A DNA stretch of 64,000 nucleotides from Actinomycetota bacterium (GTDB lineage Bacteria; Actinomycetota; Actinomycetes; Nanopelagicales; Nanopelagicaceae): NCBI GenBank assembly GCA_009698615.1, contig WLPU01000001.1:124001-188000 (forward strand), written 5' to 3'. The notes under the pieces were generated by a model. It was not told the DNA's origin. It was given only the letters and a program-made list of their open reading frames with translations, and made no database searches. The position numbers and the translations under genes were made by a program. This document shows positions 1 through 8,341 of this stretch, in pieces. Each line of letters starts with the position of its first letter. Position 1 is the first letter of the stretch.

Positions 1-137
1 GCTGCGAACATTAAGAGCGCCCCTGCAACGTGCAGGAAAGCAATAAAGCCAAACATTGCGTAGAGGCGTCGCCATTCATCCCGGGTCAGGCGCTGGCGCA
101 GAGGGATATTGACCTTTTGCGCGATGATGAGGTTCAA
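1..137 (-). CDS. N-terminal fragment of a membrane protein (runs off the window)
   Basis: An open minus-strand frame enters from the left edge and is not in the ORF track. From a TTG at 137 it reads a basic cytoplasmic start with QRLTRDEWRRLYAMFG, followed by a hydrophobic helix (FIAFLHVAGALLMFA) that continues off the window. A G-rich stretch lies just upstream of the TTG; an ATG at 56 is the fallback start. The basic segment before a membrane helix looks like a permease. A nickel/cobalt transporter of the HoxN/NiCoT type is a weak guess. It occupies the 5' part of the opposite-strand ORF at 30, which argues that the plus gene starts later, at 240. Only 45 residues are visible, so function is unassigned. 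Confidence 0.5.
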   Translation of the reverse strand, partial: MNLIIAQKVNIPLRQRLTRDEWRRLYAMFGFIAFLHVAGALLMFA

Positions 138-226
138 ATTTCCCCCGAAATGCTAGATGCGAATGATTTGCAAGTAGAAAGGGTAAAGGAGCCTGTTACA
201 CGTGTCCACTTGAAATTGAGCACGAC

Positions 227-232
227 TATCTT
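227..232 (+). promoter_or_regulatory. -10 element of a leaderless promoter
   Basis: TATCTT ends 7 nt before the GTG at 240. This is the spacing expected if transcription starts at the start codon. No Shine-Dalgarno precedes that GTG. No good -35 is evident. Confidence 0.5.
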
Positions 233-239
233 GTACCCC

Positions 240-1811
240 GTGAGATCTCGTGCCTACTTAGCCAGCCTTGGACTCTTGGCTGGATTGTGCTTTGGACCCA
301 TTGCCTCCCCTTCGCCAGCCGTAGCGAAGGACTCTTGTCATTGGGATACCGCCCCTGGATGGGTTGCGCGGGAAAACCAGAAGACCGGGGAGCCGTCGTG
401 GGATGCGGGTATTGCTATGGAATTCGCCGGTGACTTCAGCGCTCAGACAAAAGTCAAAGGAATTCGTAAGTGGTTAGTCAGATCGCTCGGACCAAAAACG
501 GTGGAAGGTTGGCTTGATTCCACTACCGCCTCGTGTGGTGATCACGTGGGGTTGCACTTATCGGGCAATGCTGCGCCGATCACCATCAAGGTTTATCGCA
601 TGGGGTTTTACGGGGGAGCAAGCGCTCGACTTATTGAGCAGAGTGTTACAAAACCAATTCCTCAATATCCATCGCCAACAATTTCTTCGCCTCCATTGTC
701 AACGGTATCCACTAAATGGCCTGTTGCATGGGTTTTCGAAATTACGAGAGAAACTTTGCCGGGGCAGTATTTGATTCGCTTGGATGATCATGAAGGCAAA
801 TCTACTTTTGTTCCCATTACCGTGACCGATCCAGAAGCGAAAAGTGATATTACTGTTATTTCCTCCGTTTTAACATGGCAGGCATATAACCAGTGGGGCG
901 GGTATTCCCTCTATAAGGGCCCTAATTTGAAGCGGGTCTCGCGTAGTGCCGTGGTTTCTTTTAACCGTCCTTATGACGGCGACGGATCAGGGCAATTTCG
1001 TTATATGGAGTTGCCCGTATTGCGGTTAGCTGAAAAATTAGGTCTAGATTTAAATTACATCACCGATCTAGAACTCAATAGCGATGCAAATTCGCTTCGA
1101 AATACTAAATCTATTCTCTATGGTGGACATGGAGAATATTGGACTTCTGAAATGCGATTGTATTTACAGAACGCGATCAATCGAGGGGTGAATTTAGTTT
1201 CACTAGGTGGCAATGCTGGATATAACAGGCCACGACTTCAATCTAACGATCGCGAAATGGTGATGTGGCGAGGCGCTCAAGCAGATCCCAAGCGAACCGA
1301 TCCAATCCTTGCAACGGTCTCGTGGCGTTCGAGCCCCATTAATAAGTCTGAATCCCTTCTCCTAGGTTCCCAATATGTGGGTCTTGGCGTTGACGGGGAT
1401 TACACAATTGCTCATTCCACCCGATGGCCATTTAATGTGATGAAGCATCCAGAATTACTAAAAAACATCGTTGGCCGAGAAGTAGATTCACCCTTATATG
1501 CCCCAGGCCCTGCTGTGGAAGAACTTGCGCGTTCATCCATCAACCTTCATGGGAGAGCAATTACAACAATGGCTACCTATTACACCAACGCCAAGGGTGC
1601 CGGAATTCTAGATATTGGAACTAATGGTTGGACGTGTGCGATGGATGACATCTGCCCGTGGCACCCGAATATTTCCAAAGAAACGCAATTAGATGCGCGC
1701 TTAGTGACTGAGGAGATCTTGATCGGCATTGCTAAGGGCCCCCTAGGGCTCTGGCGCCCAGCCATCACTGATATTCCAGCAAGAACTGCCTTACTTTCAG
1801 TAGCTCATTAA
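240..1811 (+). CDS. Secreted N,N-dimethylformamidase beta-subunit-like protein
   Basis: This 523-residue protein has an N-terminal signal peptide (about residues 1-30, ending near SPAVAKD) and a long domain resembling the C-terminal part of the large subunit of N,N-dimethylformamidase. Recognisable blocks are WQAYNQWGGYSLY (about 211), FNRPYDGDGSGQF (about 240) and YGGHGEYW (about 294). The His/Glu/Tyr-rich GHGEYW block is where the iron-binding Glu is expected in that enzyme family. The ORF track starts at 30, but the first 70 codons lack secretion features and overlap a divergent gene, while GTG 240 begins the signal peptide and has a leaderless -10. No small (alpha) subunit gene is adjacent, so real amidase activity on formamides is not established. 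Family assignment is fairly sure, substrate unknown. Confidence 0.7.
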   Translation: MRSRAYLASLGLLAGLCFGPIASPSPAVAKDSCHWDTAPGWVARENQKTGEPSWDAGIAMEFAGDFSAQTKVKGIRKWLVRSLGPKTVEGWLDSTTASCGDHVGLHLSGNAAPITIKVYRMGFYGGASARLIEQSVTKPIPQYPSPTISSPPLSTVSTKWPVAWVFEITRETLPGQYLIRLDDHEGKSTFVPITVTDPEAKSDITVISSVLTWQAYNQWGGYSLYKGPNLKRVSRSAVVSFNRPYDGDGSGQFRYMELPVLRLAEKLGLDLNYITDLELNSDANSLRNTKSILYGGHGEYWTSEMRLYLQNAINRGVNLVSLGGNAGYNRPRLQSNDREMVMWRGAQADPKRTDPILATVSWRSSPINKSESLLLGSQYVGLGVDGDYTIAHSTRWPFNVMKHPELLKNIVGREVDSPLYAPGPAVEELARSSINLHGRAITTMATYYTNAKGAGILDIGTNGWTCAMDDICPWHPNISKETQLDARLVTEEILIGIAKGPLGLWRPAITDIPARTALLSVAH

Positions 1812-1921
1812 TTTTATTCTCGGAAAATTCTCAGGTTAGCGCGTGTGTTTCCCATGAATTCTTCATAGTCATTTGTCACTATTCCGCATCTAGAAACCCC
1901 GCCCATCATCAAGGAGAAATT

Positions 1922-2182
1922 ATGAAAAAGAAATTAGCTGCAATCTTTATCGCATCTGCAATGACGGTTGCAGGCACTGCCGCTGCAACTGCAGCAACCC
2001 CAGCCCCAAGTATTAAGAAGCCAAGTAAGGCTGCTGGCGAAGGCACAGCAACTCACGAAATGAGTGAAACATCTGAGACTCAAAAGAGTGAAGGAACTGG
2101 CACGGACATGAAAAAAGGAATGAAGAAAGTAGCAAAGAAGGCATCAAAAATTCACACACCAAAGCCAAAAGCAACTAAATAA
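1922..2182 (+). CDS. Small secreted Lys/Thr-rich protein
   Basis: This 86-residue protein starts at an ATG 5 nt after a clear AAGGAG. It has a classic signal peptide (MKKKLAAIFIASAMTVAGTAAATAA), leaving a mature chain of about 60 residues with no Cys. The mature part is an acidic/Ser-Thr stretch (HEMSETSETQ) followed by a strongly basic tail with MKK and AKK repeats ending in KPKATK. I recognise no family. A cationic tail on an exported small protein could bind anionic wall polymers or nucleic acid; that is inference only. The gene stands alone between two larger genes and ends at a shared hairpin terminator. Confidence 0.75.
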   Translation: MKKKLAAIFIASAMTVAGTAAATAATPAPSIKKPSKAAGEGTATHEMSETSETQKSEGTGTDMKKGMKKVAKKASKIHTPKPKATK

Positions 2183-2190
2183 AAGATTTA

Positions 2191-2237
2191 CGAAGAAAGC
2201 CACCCCTTGGTTTAACCAAGTGAGGTGGTTTTCTTCG
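2191..2237. terminator. Bidirectional intrinsic terminator
   Basis: Arms CGAAGAAAGCCACC and GGTGGTTTTCTTCG pair over 14 bp with one G-T wobble, and the stem's U-rich arm works in both orientations. It lies between convergent genes and covers the last codons and stop of the MprF-like gene. Confidence 0.8.
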
Positions 2238-3900
2238 TTTCAAGGGTGCGTGAGCCGATGAAAGCTTCTGCTCGCAGAATTGCCAATCCAATTCTGGGCA
2301 AGTCAGATGCTTTTCCAAATATGGCAAAGCGCGGCAACCATTCTGGGCGAAACTTTGCATTGAAACGGTAGAGCGATTCCATTTGGATCCATCGAGAAAA
2401 GAAAAGCAGAATGCTGCGCCATGAACGAATTATTGGCCCAGCCCCTAATTGCCCTCCGCGCTCGAAGACAGCGCGAAATGCAGCAAAGTTCAAAGAAATC
2501 TTTTCGATTCCATTTGCGCGAGCAAAATTAATTGTTGCATCAATCATTAGTTCATTCATCCCTGCATGTGCGTGTGGGTCACGTCGCATGAGGTCTAAAG
2601 AGAGACCTTTTTCTCCCCACGGAACGTATTGCAAAATTCCTCGGACTACTCCATCTGCAACTGCGGTAACAATTAAAAGATCCGGCTCATTGCTTTCTGC
2701 AATTCGACCCAACCCCATCATGAATCCTCGCTCAGTTGCATCCCCTCTCCATTTCTTCGAATTGAGAGTCAACTGTGAGCGCATATCTGGGGTAAGTGAA
2801 TTGCTTCTATAAATATGTGTTGTGTAGTCCTGCTTTTGAATCTTGCGGACAGTCTGACGAATACTGCGATATCGGGGGCTTTCAAGGTCATAATCGCTGA
2901 CGCGCACGATGGCCTCATCACCAATTTCGAGAGATGACATTTTCGATTCCCGAACCCAAATTTCACCGGCCTCCTCTGAACACCCAAAAACAGCAGGTAC
3001 CCAACCATTCACACGGGCAAATTCCAGGAATGCCTGCATCGCTTGTGGCCATGCATCCGGGTTACCTATCGGATCACCGCTTGCCAACGCGCATCCGCTC
3101 ACCACTCGATATGTGACAGCGGCCTTCCCGGTGGATGACCAGATAACGCTCTTATCTTCCCGCAAGGCGAAATAGGCGATCGAGTCTCTTTCTCCAAAAT
3201 TATTGATGAGTCCGCGAAGTTTTTCTTCATCTTCATTAGACAGCAGTGACTTCGGGGGACTTGGTTGTAATAGCGCAAGAATCGGTGCAATCAAATTGAG
3301 GATTCCAAGACCAAGCATTGCAATCCCAAATACATCCTGCTCACGATTACTTACAAAACGAAGCGGTCCAGTATTGCCAACGAGACCATTAAATACGGTA
3401 TGCATAACTTGTATGAAGCTCACATCCCCACCGAAAAGTTGGTCAGGGGCGAGAACAAGAAAAACACCAATGCCAAGATTGATCGCAAAGATTTCCGCGA
3501 AGATTATCAGTGCCCGCGTAACTACTTTTCTATGTGGCTTCGCGTAAAATTCTGCACGCATCAAAAACAAGAAAACTATTGGAATAAGGGAAAGTAGAAA
3601 TAATCGATGCCCAGTAATGAGATGTAAAGGGATATTTGTTAGTAGTGAAATTTGAGTGAGTAAATAGGCGGCATGACTTCGACGAGCAAGTGCAAAAGAT
3701 AGGGCCATTAAAATAACGCCATCAATAATGACGCCGGCTGTAGCTAATGTTGGCCAGATGTCTGCAAGAGGCACAGCGATTACCTTCAACCGCGTATTCA
3801 GTGGCTTGAAAGTTGCCGAGAGAATGTCTATCAGCCCGATAATTAGCAATATTCGAGAGGCGAGGGTGACCTTCCATTGTGATTTCCCAGCTAGCCTCAT
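2212..3900 (-). CDS. MprF-like membrane protein with DUF2156 (lysyltransferase-type) domain
   Basis: This 562-residue protein has about six hydrophobic helices in the first 220 residues. A soluble domain of the DUF2156/phosphatidylglycerol lysyltransferase family follows (about 230-540), with blocks such as SVIWSSTGKAAVTYRVVSG, ASGDPIGNP and EKGLSLDLMRRDP. Full MprF proteins have a longer flippase part (about 850 residues in total); this shorter layout is common in actinobacteria. The likely role is tRNA-dependent aminoacylation of membrane lipid, or another acyl-CoA/GNAT-fold transfer, at the inner membrane face. An AGGAG lies 9 nt before the ATG. It is divergent from the TPR gene. The family is clear but the lysyl-lipid product is inferred. 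Confidence 0.7.
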   Translation of the reverse strand: MRLAGKSQWKVTLASRILLIIGLIDILSATFKPLNTRLKVIAVPLADIWPTLATAGVIIDGVILMALSFALARRSHAAYLLTQISLLTNIPLHLITGHRLFLLSLIPIVFLFLMRAEFYAKPHRKVVTRALIIFAEIFAINLGIGVFLVLAPDQLFGGDVSFIQVMHTVFNGLVGNTGPLRFVSNREQDVFGIAMLGLGILNLIAPILALLQPSPPKSLLSNEDEEKLRGLINNFGERDSIAYFALREDKSVIWSSTGKAAVTYRVVSGCALASGDPIGNPDAWPQAMQAFLEFARVNGWVPAVFGCSEEAGEIWVRESKMSSLEIGDEAIVRVSDYDLESPRYRSIRQTVRKIQKQDYTTHIYRSNSLTPDMRSQLTLNSKKWRGDATERGFMMGLGRIAESNEPDLLIVTAVADGVVRGILQYVPWGEKGLSLDLMRRDPHAHAGMNELMIDATINFARANGIEKISLNFAAFRAVFERGGQLGAGPIIRSWRSILLFFSRWIQMESLYRFNAKFRPEWLPRFAIFGKASDLPRIGLAILRAEAFIGSRTLETKKTTSLG

Positions 3901-3931
3901 GGCTTATAGCTCCTAGTTCTCGAAGTGTGAG

Positions 3932-3937
3932 TATAGA
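3932..3937 (+). promoter_or_regulatory. Possible -10 for the TPR gene
   Basis: TATAGA lies 28 nt upstream of the chosen TTG start and just before its G-rich ribosome binding site. The -35 is not convincing. Confidence 0.3.
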
Positions 3938-3965
3938 GTTCCGAGGTAACGGGAAGGGGAGAGCC

Positions 3966-4904
3966 TTGGGCGATGACGAGGAAGCAGGGCAGGACGAACT
4001 CATTACTGAGGAAATGCTCTGGGATCGAATCCCCGAAGTTGATGGAGTTGAACGTGCAAGTACCTATTACGAATTAAGCGCACGCATATATGCGCGTGGA
4101 CAATATGACGAAGCATTAGCACTTGCCGAAACTGCGTGCGATATTTATGCAGATTTGGGCGAAACGGCGCCAAGCGAAGGATTAGCTCAAGCCTATTCAG
4201 CTATTGGCTACAACCTCAATCAATTGCAACGCATGGACGAAGCGGCAACCGCAATGAGTAAAGCAGTTGCAATTTTGCGAAAGAACAAGTCTCCGATCGC
4301 CTTAGAGCTTGCGTGCACTCTTGGTGAGTGGTGGTATGCATCAAAGAGCTATGACAATGTAATCGAAACCATGCGCGATTGCGCTCAGGAACATTTGGTT
4401 GATGGCAATGAAATAGGAGCGGCAAACGATTTACATCTCATTGGGTGCGCCCACAGAGAGCTCAAGAACTTTGATGAAGCACTTGTAACATTTAGAGAAG
4501 CTAGAGTCCTATTTAAAAAAAATCACGAAGTAGTTCATGTGGGTCGGTGTGACCAAAAGATTGCGGCCTGTCTCATCGAACTTGGTGAAGGCGAACTGGC
4601 TTTAGAAACGGCTCAGAAAGCTATCGATGTATTTGAAACAGCCCACGATCACAGTCGCGAAACTTTTGCTCGCCTGGAGTATGGAAAGGCACAAGTGCTT
4701 TTGAGTAAGTTAGAAGATGGCTTAGCCACGCTAGAGGTTGTTTTACAAAATGCCACCGATGATGACCCAAAAGATTTTGAGTTAATTGTTGATATAGAAA
4801 CTCGTATGGCCTCGGTGATGCGATCCCTTGGACGCATTACAGAAGCCGATGAAGTCTTACGCCGACTGAACGCGGTTTCTGAAGTTCTCAACGAGCAAAG
4901 CTAA
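3966..4904 (+). CDS. TPR-repeat protein
   Basis: This 312-residue protein is built almost wholly of helix-turn-helix TPR-like units. Examples are YYELSARIYARGQYDEALALAETA, AYSAIGYNLNQLQRMDEAATAMSKAV and DLHLIGCAHRELKNFDEALVTFREA. There is no signal peptide or membrane helix, so it is probably a cytoplasmic scaffold. The ORF track begins at 3879, but TTG 3966 has a strong GGGGA 5 nt upstream, and the codons before it lie across the promoter region shared with the divergent MprF-like gene. Its 3' end overlaps the convergent MFS gene by 48 bp. The binding partner is unknown. Confidence 0.75.
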   Translation: MGDDEEAGQDELITEEMLWDRIPEVDGVERASTYYELSARIYARGQYDEALALAETACDIYADLGETAPSEGLAQAYSAIGYNLNQLQRMDEAATAMSKAVAILRKNKSPIALELACTLGEWWYASKSYDNVIETMRDCAQEHLVDGNEIGAANDLHLIGCAHRELKNFDEALVTFREARVLFKKNHEVVHVGRCDQKIAACLIELGEGELALETAQKAIDVFETAHDHSRETFARLEYGKAQVLLSKLEDGLATLEVVLQNATDDDPKDFELIVDIETRMASVMRSLGRITEADEVLRRLNAVSEVLNEQS

Positions 4905-6026
4905 AGCACCAAGCGCTGCCCCAAGAGCGGCGATTATGAGGGGCCATTCTTTAGCGCCTTGAGTCCAAAGTGCGCCACCCCAGATTCCTGCACCCAGCAC
5001 GGCAAAGTTCATAGATGCTTGATACACACCTTGGGCACGGCCGCGCTGTGAATCCGAACTTAATGTTGCGATCCATGCTTTCCCAACGCCATCAGTGAGT
5101 GCGGGGAACAAACCATAAAGTATGAGTGCGCCAAGTGCGATGTTGTGATTGCGTGTGTAACCAAGAATGAAGTAGGAGGTAGCAAATGCAACTAGTCCGA
5201 TTACATAGACGATGTAAGGCGAGAACCGATCAGCAAAATATCCGGCAGGAAATGCGAAGAGCATCGTTACTGCGCTAAATAGCACGTAGGCCAGCACCAC
5301 GCCTCTAGTTGAAAATCCAATGTCGTGAAGGCGTAGCAAGATCAGTACATCTGGGATATTTGTTAACTGAATGAGCACCAAGATAGCGATGGCTCGCTTG
5401 AGGTTGGATGGAAGTGGACCTGATGCTGGCTTTGGTGATTGAGCCTTCATCACCGCACGAGATTTATCTTTGATAAAGAAAGTCAGTACCGCCGAAATTA
5501 GAGCAGGGATGAGGGCCCACATGGCCACTTTACGAATGTCATCATTGAAATATGCCAAGCCAATAAGCGCCAGAAGTGGACCTATCACTGCCCCAAGGTT
5601 GTCTCCCGCACGGTGAAAGCCAAACGCTTTTCCTAAGTGCTCTTTCGGTACCGAATCATTAATCAGTGCATCCCTTGGAGTACTTCGAAGTCCTTTACCA
5701 ATTCGATCCGTAACCCGTCCAAGAAAAACCATCGGCCAAATTGTGGCAGTCACGACGAGGGCCTTTCCGATGCCCGCAACACCGTAACCTGCAATAACAA
5801 ATGGTTTTCGCCCTAATCTGTCACTTGCCTTTCCAGAATAAAGTTTGGTAAAGCCAGCAGCAGCTTCTGCGCAGCCTTCTATAAGGCCAAGGGCGAAAGG
5901 AGCCGCTCCGATAACCCCGGTGAGTAGCAGTGGCAATAGTGGGTAGAGAAGCTCGCTGGCTGCATCTTGTGCAAGTGATACAAGAGTGAGAATCATTAAA
6001 TTACGAGTCAACCAGCGTGACATCAT
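4857..6026 (-). CDS. MFS transporter
   Basis: This 389-residue protein has about 12 hydrophobic helices and the major facilitator loop motif between TM2 and TM3 (GKASDRLGRKP, about residues 64-74). A conserved RVTDRIGKGLRSTPRDALI block follows TM4, and a second YFADRFS half-motif lies in the C-terminal half. It resembles small-molecule exporters; the substrate cannot be read from sequence. The start overlaps the end of the upstream SpoU methyltransferase by 4 bp (ATGA), so the two are co-transcribed and probably translationally coupled. The 3' end overlaps the convergent TPR gene. Confidence 0.8.
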   Translation of the reverse strand: MMSRWLTRNLMILTLVSLAQDAASELLYPLLPLLLTGVIGAAPFALGLIEGCAEAAAGFTKLYSGKASDRLGRKPFVIAGYGVAGIGKALVVTATIWPMVFLGRVTDRIGKGLRSTPRDALINDSVPKEHLGKAFGFHRAGDNLGAVIGPLLALIGLAYFNDDIRKVAMWALIPALISAVLTFFIKDKSRAVMKAQSPKPASGPLPSNLKRAIAILVLIQLTNIPDVLILLRLHDIGFSTRGVVLAYVLFSAVTMLFAFPAGYFADRFSPYIVYVIGLVAFATSYFILGYTRNHNIALGALILYGLFPALTDGVGKAWIATLSSDSQRGRAQGVYQASMNFAVLGAGIWGGALWTQGAKEWPLIIAALGAALGALALLVENFRNRVQSA

Positions 6027-6667
6027 GTTCTCCTTGGCAAGTGTTGAAGCGCCCAGTGATACATAGCAATTGCACCCGCCGCAGATGCGTTCATAGATCG
6101 TGTTGAACCATATTGTTCAATTGCATACAAAACGGCGCAGATCTCTATCGCTTCATCAGACATGCCCCCGCCTTCTTGACCAAAAAGCAGAACACATTTT
6201 TCTGGTACTTGCGCACCTTCTAGTTGCTTAGAAGTTGGAACGTTATCGATTCCAATAATAGGTACATCGTTTACTCTTGCCCATGTAGCAAAATCGGCCA
6301 CAGTAGGGTGATGCATGACGGTGAGATATCGATCGGTCACCATCGCCCCACGTTTGTTCCAATCGCGCTTTCCGATGATGTGAACAAGCGAGACGTTAAA
6401 TGCGTTAGCGGTTCGAACGATCGAACCAATGTTGAGATCATGTTGCCAATTCTCAATGGCAATTTGCAGTAGGTGTCTTTTCGTATTGAGGTCTGCCACG
6501 ATGGCATCCACTGACCAATAGCGATACTTATCCAATACATTGCGGCGATCGCCAAGCTCTAGAAGCTCTGGATCATATTGATTACCCCCTGGCCAGGGCT
6601 TGGGATGGGGCCCGACTCCCACGACAGGAAAAAATTCCCCTGGCCCGATGGTTGCAGGTGGAAGCAT
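6023..6667 (-). CDS. SpoU/TrmH-family RNA ribose methyltransferase
   Basis: This SPOUT-fold methyltransferase uses S-adenosylmethionine to 2'-O-methylate a tRNA or rRNA nucleotide. The three SpoU motifs are present: NIGSIVRTANAFNV (motif 1), LLFGQEGGGMS (motif 2) and GSTRSMNASAAGAIAMY (motif 3, catalytic-site knot). It lacks the N-terminal substrate-binding domain of larger RlmB-type enzymes. The track starts at GTG 6676, but a TAGAGT -10 covers that codon and ends 7 nt before ATG 6667, which favours a leaderless start at 6667 (214 residues). It heads an operon with the MFS gene. The RNA target is unknown. Confidence 0.8.
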   Translation of the reverse strand: MLPPATIGPGEFFPVVGVGPHPKPWPGGNQYDPELLELGDRRNVLDKYRYWSVDAIVADLNTKRHLLQIAIENWQHDLNIGSIVRTANAFNVSLVHIIGKRDWNKRGAMVTDRYLTVMHHPTVADFATWARVNDVPIIGIDNVPTSKQLEGAQVPEKCVLLFGQEGGGMSDEAIEICAVLYAIEQYGSTRSMNASAAGAIAMYHWALQHLPRRT

Positions 6668-6674
6668 GCTGGGC

Positions 6675-6680
6675 ACTCTA
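6675..6680 (-). promoter_or_regulatory. -10 of leaderless promoter for the SpoU gene
   Basis: TAGAGT (minus strand) ends 7 nt before ATG 6667 and overlaps the alternative GTG start, which rules against that GTG. Confidence 0.55.
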
Positions 6681-6732
6681 AACTGATTATCTTAGAAATA
6701 CTATCGCCTCGAAAGAATTGAAAGGATTAATC

Positions 6733-7107
6733 ATGACCGCTCTGGCATGGGTCCACTCCATTGCTCTCTTGGTTCATATCCTCTGCATTGTCGCACTTGC
6801 TGGCCTTCTGCTTCTTCAATTCAATAAATCTCCACGGCGAGTAGTTCCTGGAGTTCTACATGCTGGAGCTACAGCATTAGTAGCAGGACTTGTGATGGTT
6901 GGAATTCGAACCCCATTACATACCGAGAATCCTGATAAATGGCCAGAACTTAACAATGGTTGGGTCGGTGCAAAATTAACCGTCTTGATTATTATTTTAG
7001 TTCTTGGTTATAGAAACACGAAGAAGCCAGAAGTTAAGAACTCCATGTGGCTAGTAATGATCGCATTAACGGCAATAAATATTATTATCGCCCTATTTTG
7101 GAAGTAA
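6733..7107 (+). CDS. Small integral membrane protein, function unknown
   Basis: This 124-residue protein has about four hydrophobic helices (MTALAWVHSIALLVHILCIV; the Ala/Gly-rich ATALVAGLVMVG; LTVLIIILVLGY; LVMIALTAINIIIALFW) and short polar loops. No family is recognised. ATG 6733 is chosen over the upstream TTG 6718 because AAAGGA sits 6 nt before it. The PBP4 gene starts 5 bp after its stop, so the two look co-transcribed. An upstream TACTAT near 6699 could be the -10. Confidence 0.7.
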   Translation: MTALAWVHSIALLVHILCIVALAGLLLLQFNKSPRRVVPGVLHAGATALVAGLVMVGIRTPLHTENPDKWPELNNGWVGAKLTVLIIILVLGYRNTKKPEVKNSMWLVMIALTAINIIIALFWK

Positions 7108-7112
7108 TCTCA

Positions 7113-8318
7113 ATGAAGAGAGTTGCGCTTGTCGCATTAGCAACCACTTGCTGTGTAGTCGGAAGCATCACTACAGCAAGCGCTTTTGCAAGAAGCGGAA
7201 TTCCTGCCCTATTTTCAGCGACTAGCCAATCACCCTCCTTGGCCGATCCTTCGATGATTTTGATTGACAGTACAACAGGTGAAGTTGTTTTCGAAAAAGA
7301 CTCCACTTCACTTCGCAAACCAGCATCTGTGCAAAAACTCTTTTCAGCAACTGCCGCTTTAGAATATCTAGATCCTGCCTACGTTTTCCAAACTAAAGTA
7401 TTTTTGGGGAATCAACCAAACACGATTCTTATCACCGGTGAATTTGATCCATGGATGGCTTCAAAATATAAAGACGCTTTATCTCAACACCGAGTTTGGG
7501 TTAATTTTATTGCCAATAAAGCAATTGCTGAAATAAAGAGCCATAGCTCAAAAACTTTGCGTAGCATGACGATTGAATACAACGGAGTCTATTCACAAGA
7601 TATTCTGGCTATGCATAAATATTTACTCAGCAAAGGAATCAAATCTAAAGAAAAGCCTGTTGCCTCAGAGCTCATTGCTTCGGTAGAAGGCACTGAAATT
7701 GCGAGCGTTTCCTCCCCTTCTGTAGCCGAAATGATTAAATTCGCACTACTTTGGAGCGATAACTTATTGGCCGAACGCCTAGCCCGGGCTGCTGCGCACA
7801 AGGCAGGCTTTGCGATGGATGATGCAGGAGTTTCTAGCGTTTTCCATGAAGTTGCAACGAGATTTGGCCTAGATGATTCTGGGCTTTTTGTGCACGATGG
7901 AAGTGGACTCTCCAAAGAAGATCGAGTGACGGCTAAATTAGTTGCAGAGCTACTCATGAAAGTGCACAACGTAGAAAAATTCGCTGTTTTGTACGAAGGA
8001 TTGCCTGTCGGCGGAGTTTCTGGAACGCTCGAGAATCGATTTCTCAAGACTGTGCCCGATGCTGTTGGATTGATTCATGCCAAAACTGGAACGCTTGATG
8101 GCACGGTAAGCCTTGCCGGATATATTGATGCAGCCGATAGACAGTACGTTTTCGTAATTATTGCCGATCGCATTCCTAAGGGATATCTAGCTACTAACCG
8201 CGCACGCACAACGGTGGATACGCTAGTTGGAAAAATTGCATCGCCACTGCTTAATGTGCCAATGACGCAACCAGTTCAAGATCAAAGCGCTCTTACAACG
8301 CCAGAGCCGACTCCGTAG
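7113..8318 (+). CDS. dacB: D-alanyl-D-alanine carboxypeptidase/endopeptidase (PBP4, peptidase S13)
   Basis: This exported serine peptidase trims or cleaves peptidoglycan peptide cross-links. It has a signal peptide (about 1-26, TTASAF), the nucleophile motif SVQK in KPASVQKLFSA (about residue 70), the SDN motif in LLWSDNLLAERLARA, and KTG in HAKTGTLDGT near the C-terminus. At 401 residues it is at the short end of the S13 family, suggesting reduced accessory domains between SxxK and SxN. The ORF track begins 22 codons early; ATG 7113 begins the signal peptide. The position upstream of tilS-hpt-ftsH agrees with other actinobacteria, though several genes intervene. Confidence 0.85.
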   Translation: MKRVALVALATTCCVVGSITTASAFARSGIPALFSATSQSPSLADPSMILIDSTTGEVVFEKDSTSLRKPASVQKLFSATAALEYLDPAYVFQTKVFLGNQPNTILITGEFDPWMASKYKDALSQHRVWVNFIANKAIAEIKSHSSKTLRSMTIEYNGVYSQDILAMHKYLLSKGIKSKEKPVASELIASVEGTEIASVSSPSVAEMIKFALLWSDNLLAERLARAAAHKAGFAMDDAGVSSVFHEVATRFGLDDSGLFVHDGSGLSKEDRVTAKLVAELLMKVHNVEKFAVLYEGLPVGGVSGTLENRFLKTVPDAVGLIHAKTGTLDGTVSLAGYIDAADRQYVFVIIADRIPKGYLATNRARTTVDTLVGKIASPLLNVPMTQPVQDQSALTTPEPTP

Positions 8319-8341
8319 CCAAATCCATCGCCTTGAGGCTA
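8316..8341. terminator. Possible compact shared terminator
   Basis: TAGCC and GGCTA pair around a 16-nt loop, and the arms contain the stop codons of both convergent genes. The stem is short and there is no strong U tract, so this is weak. Confidence 0.25.

Noticed and set aside
30-239. 70-residue N-terminal extension of the DMFase-like ORF
   Set aside because: It lacks secretion features, overlaps a divergent membrane-protein gene, and a leaderless -10 with a signal peptide begins at GTG 240.
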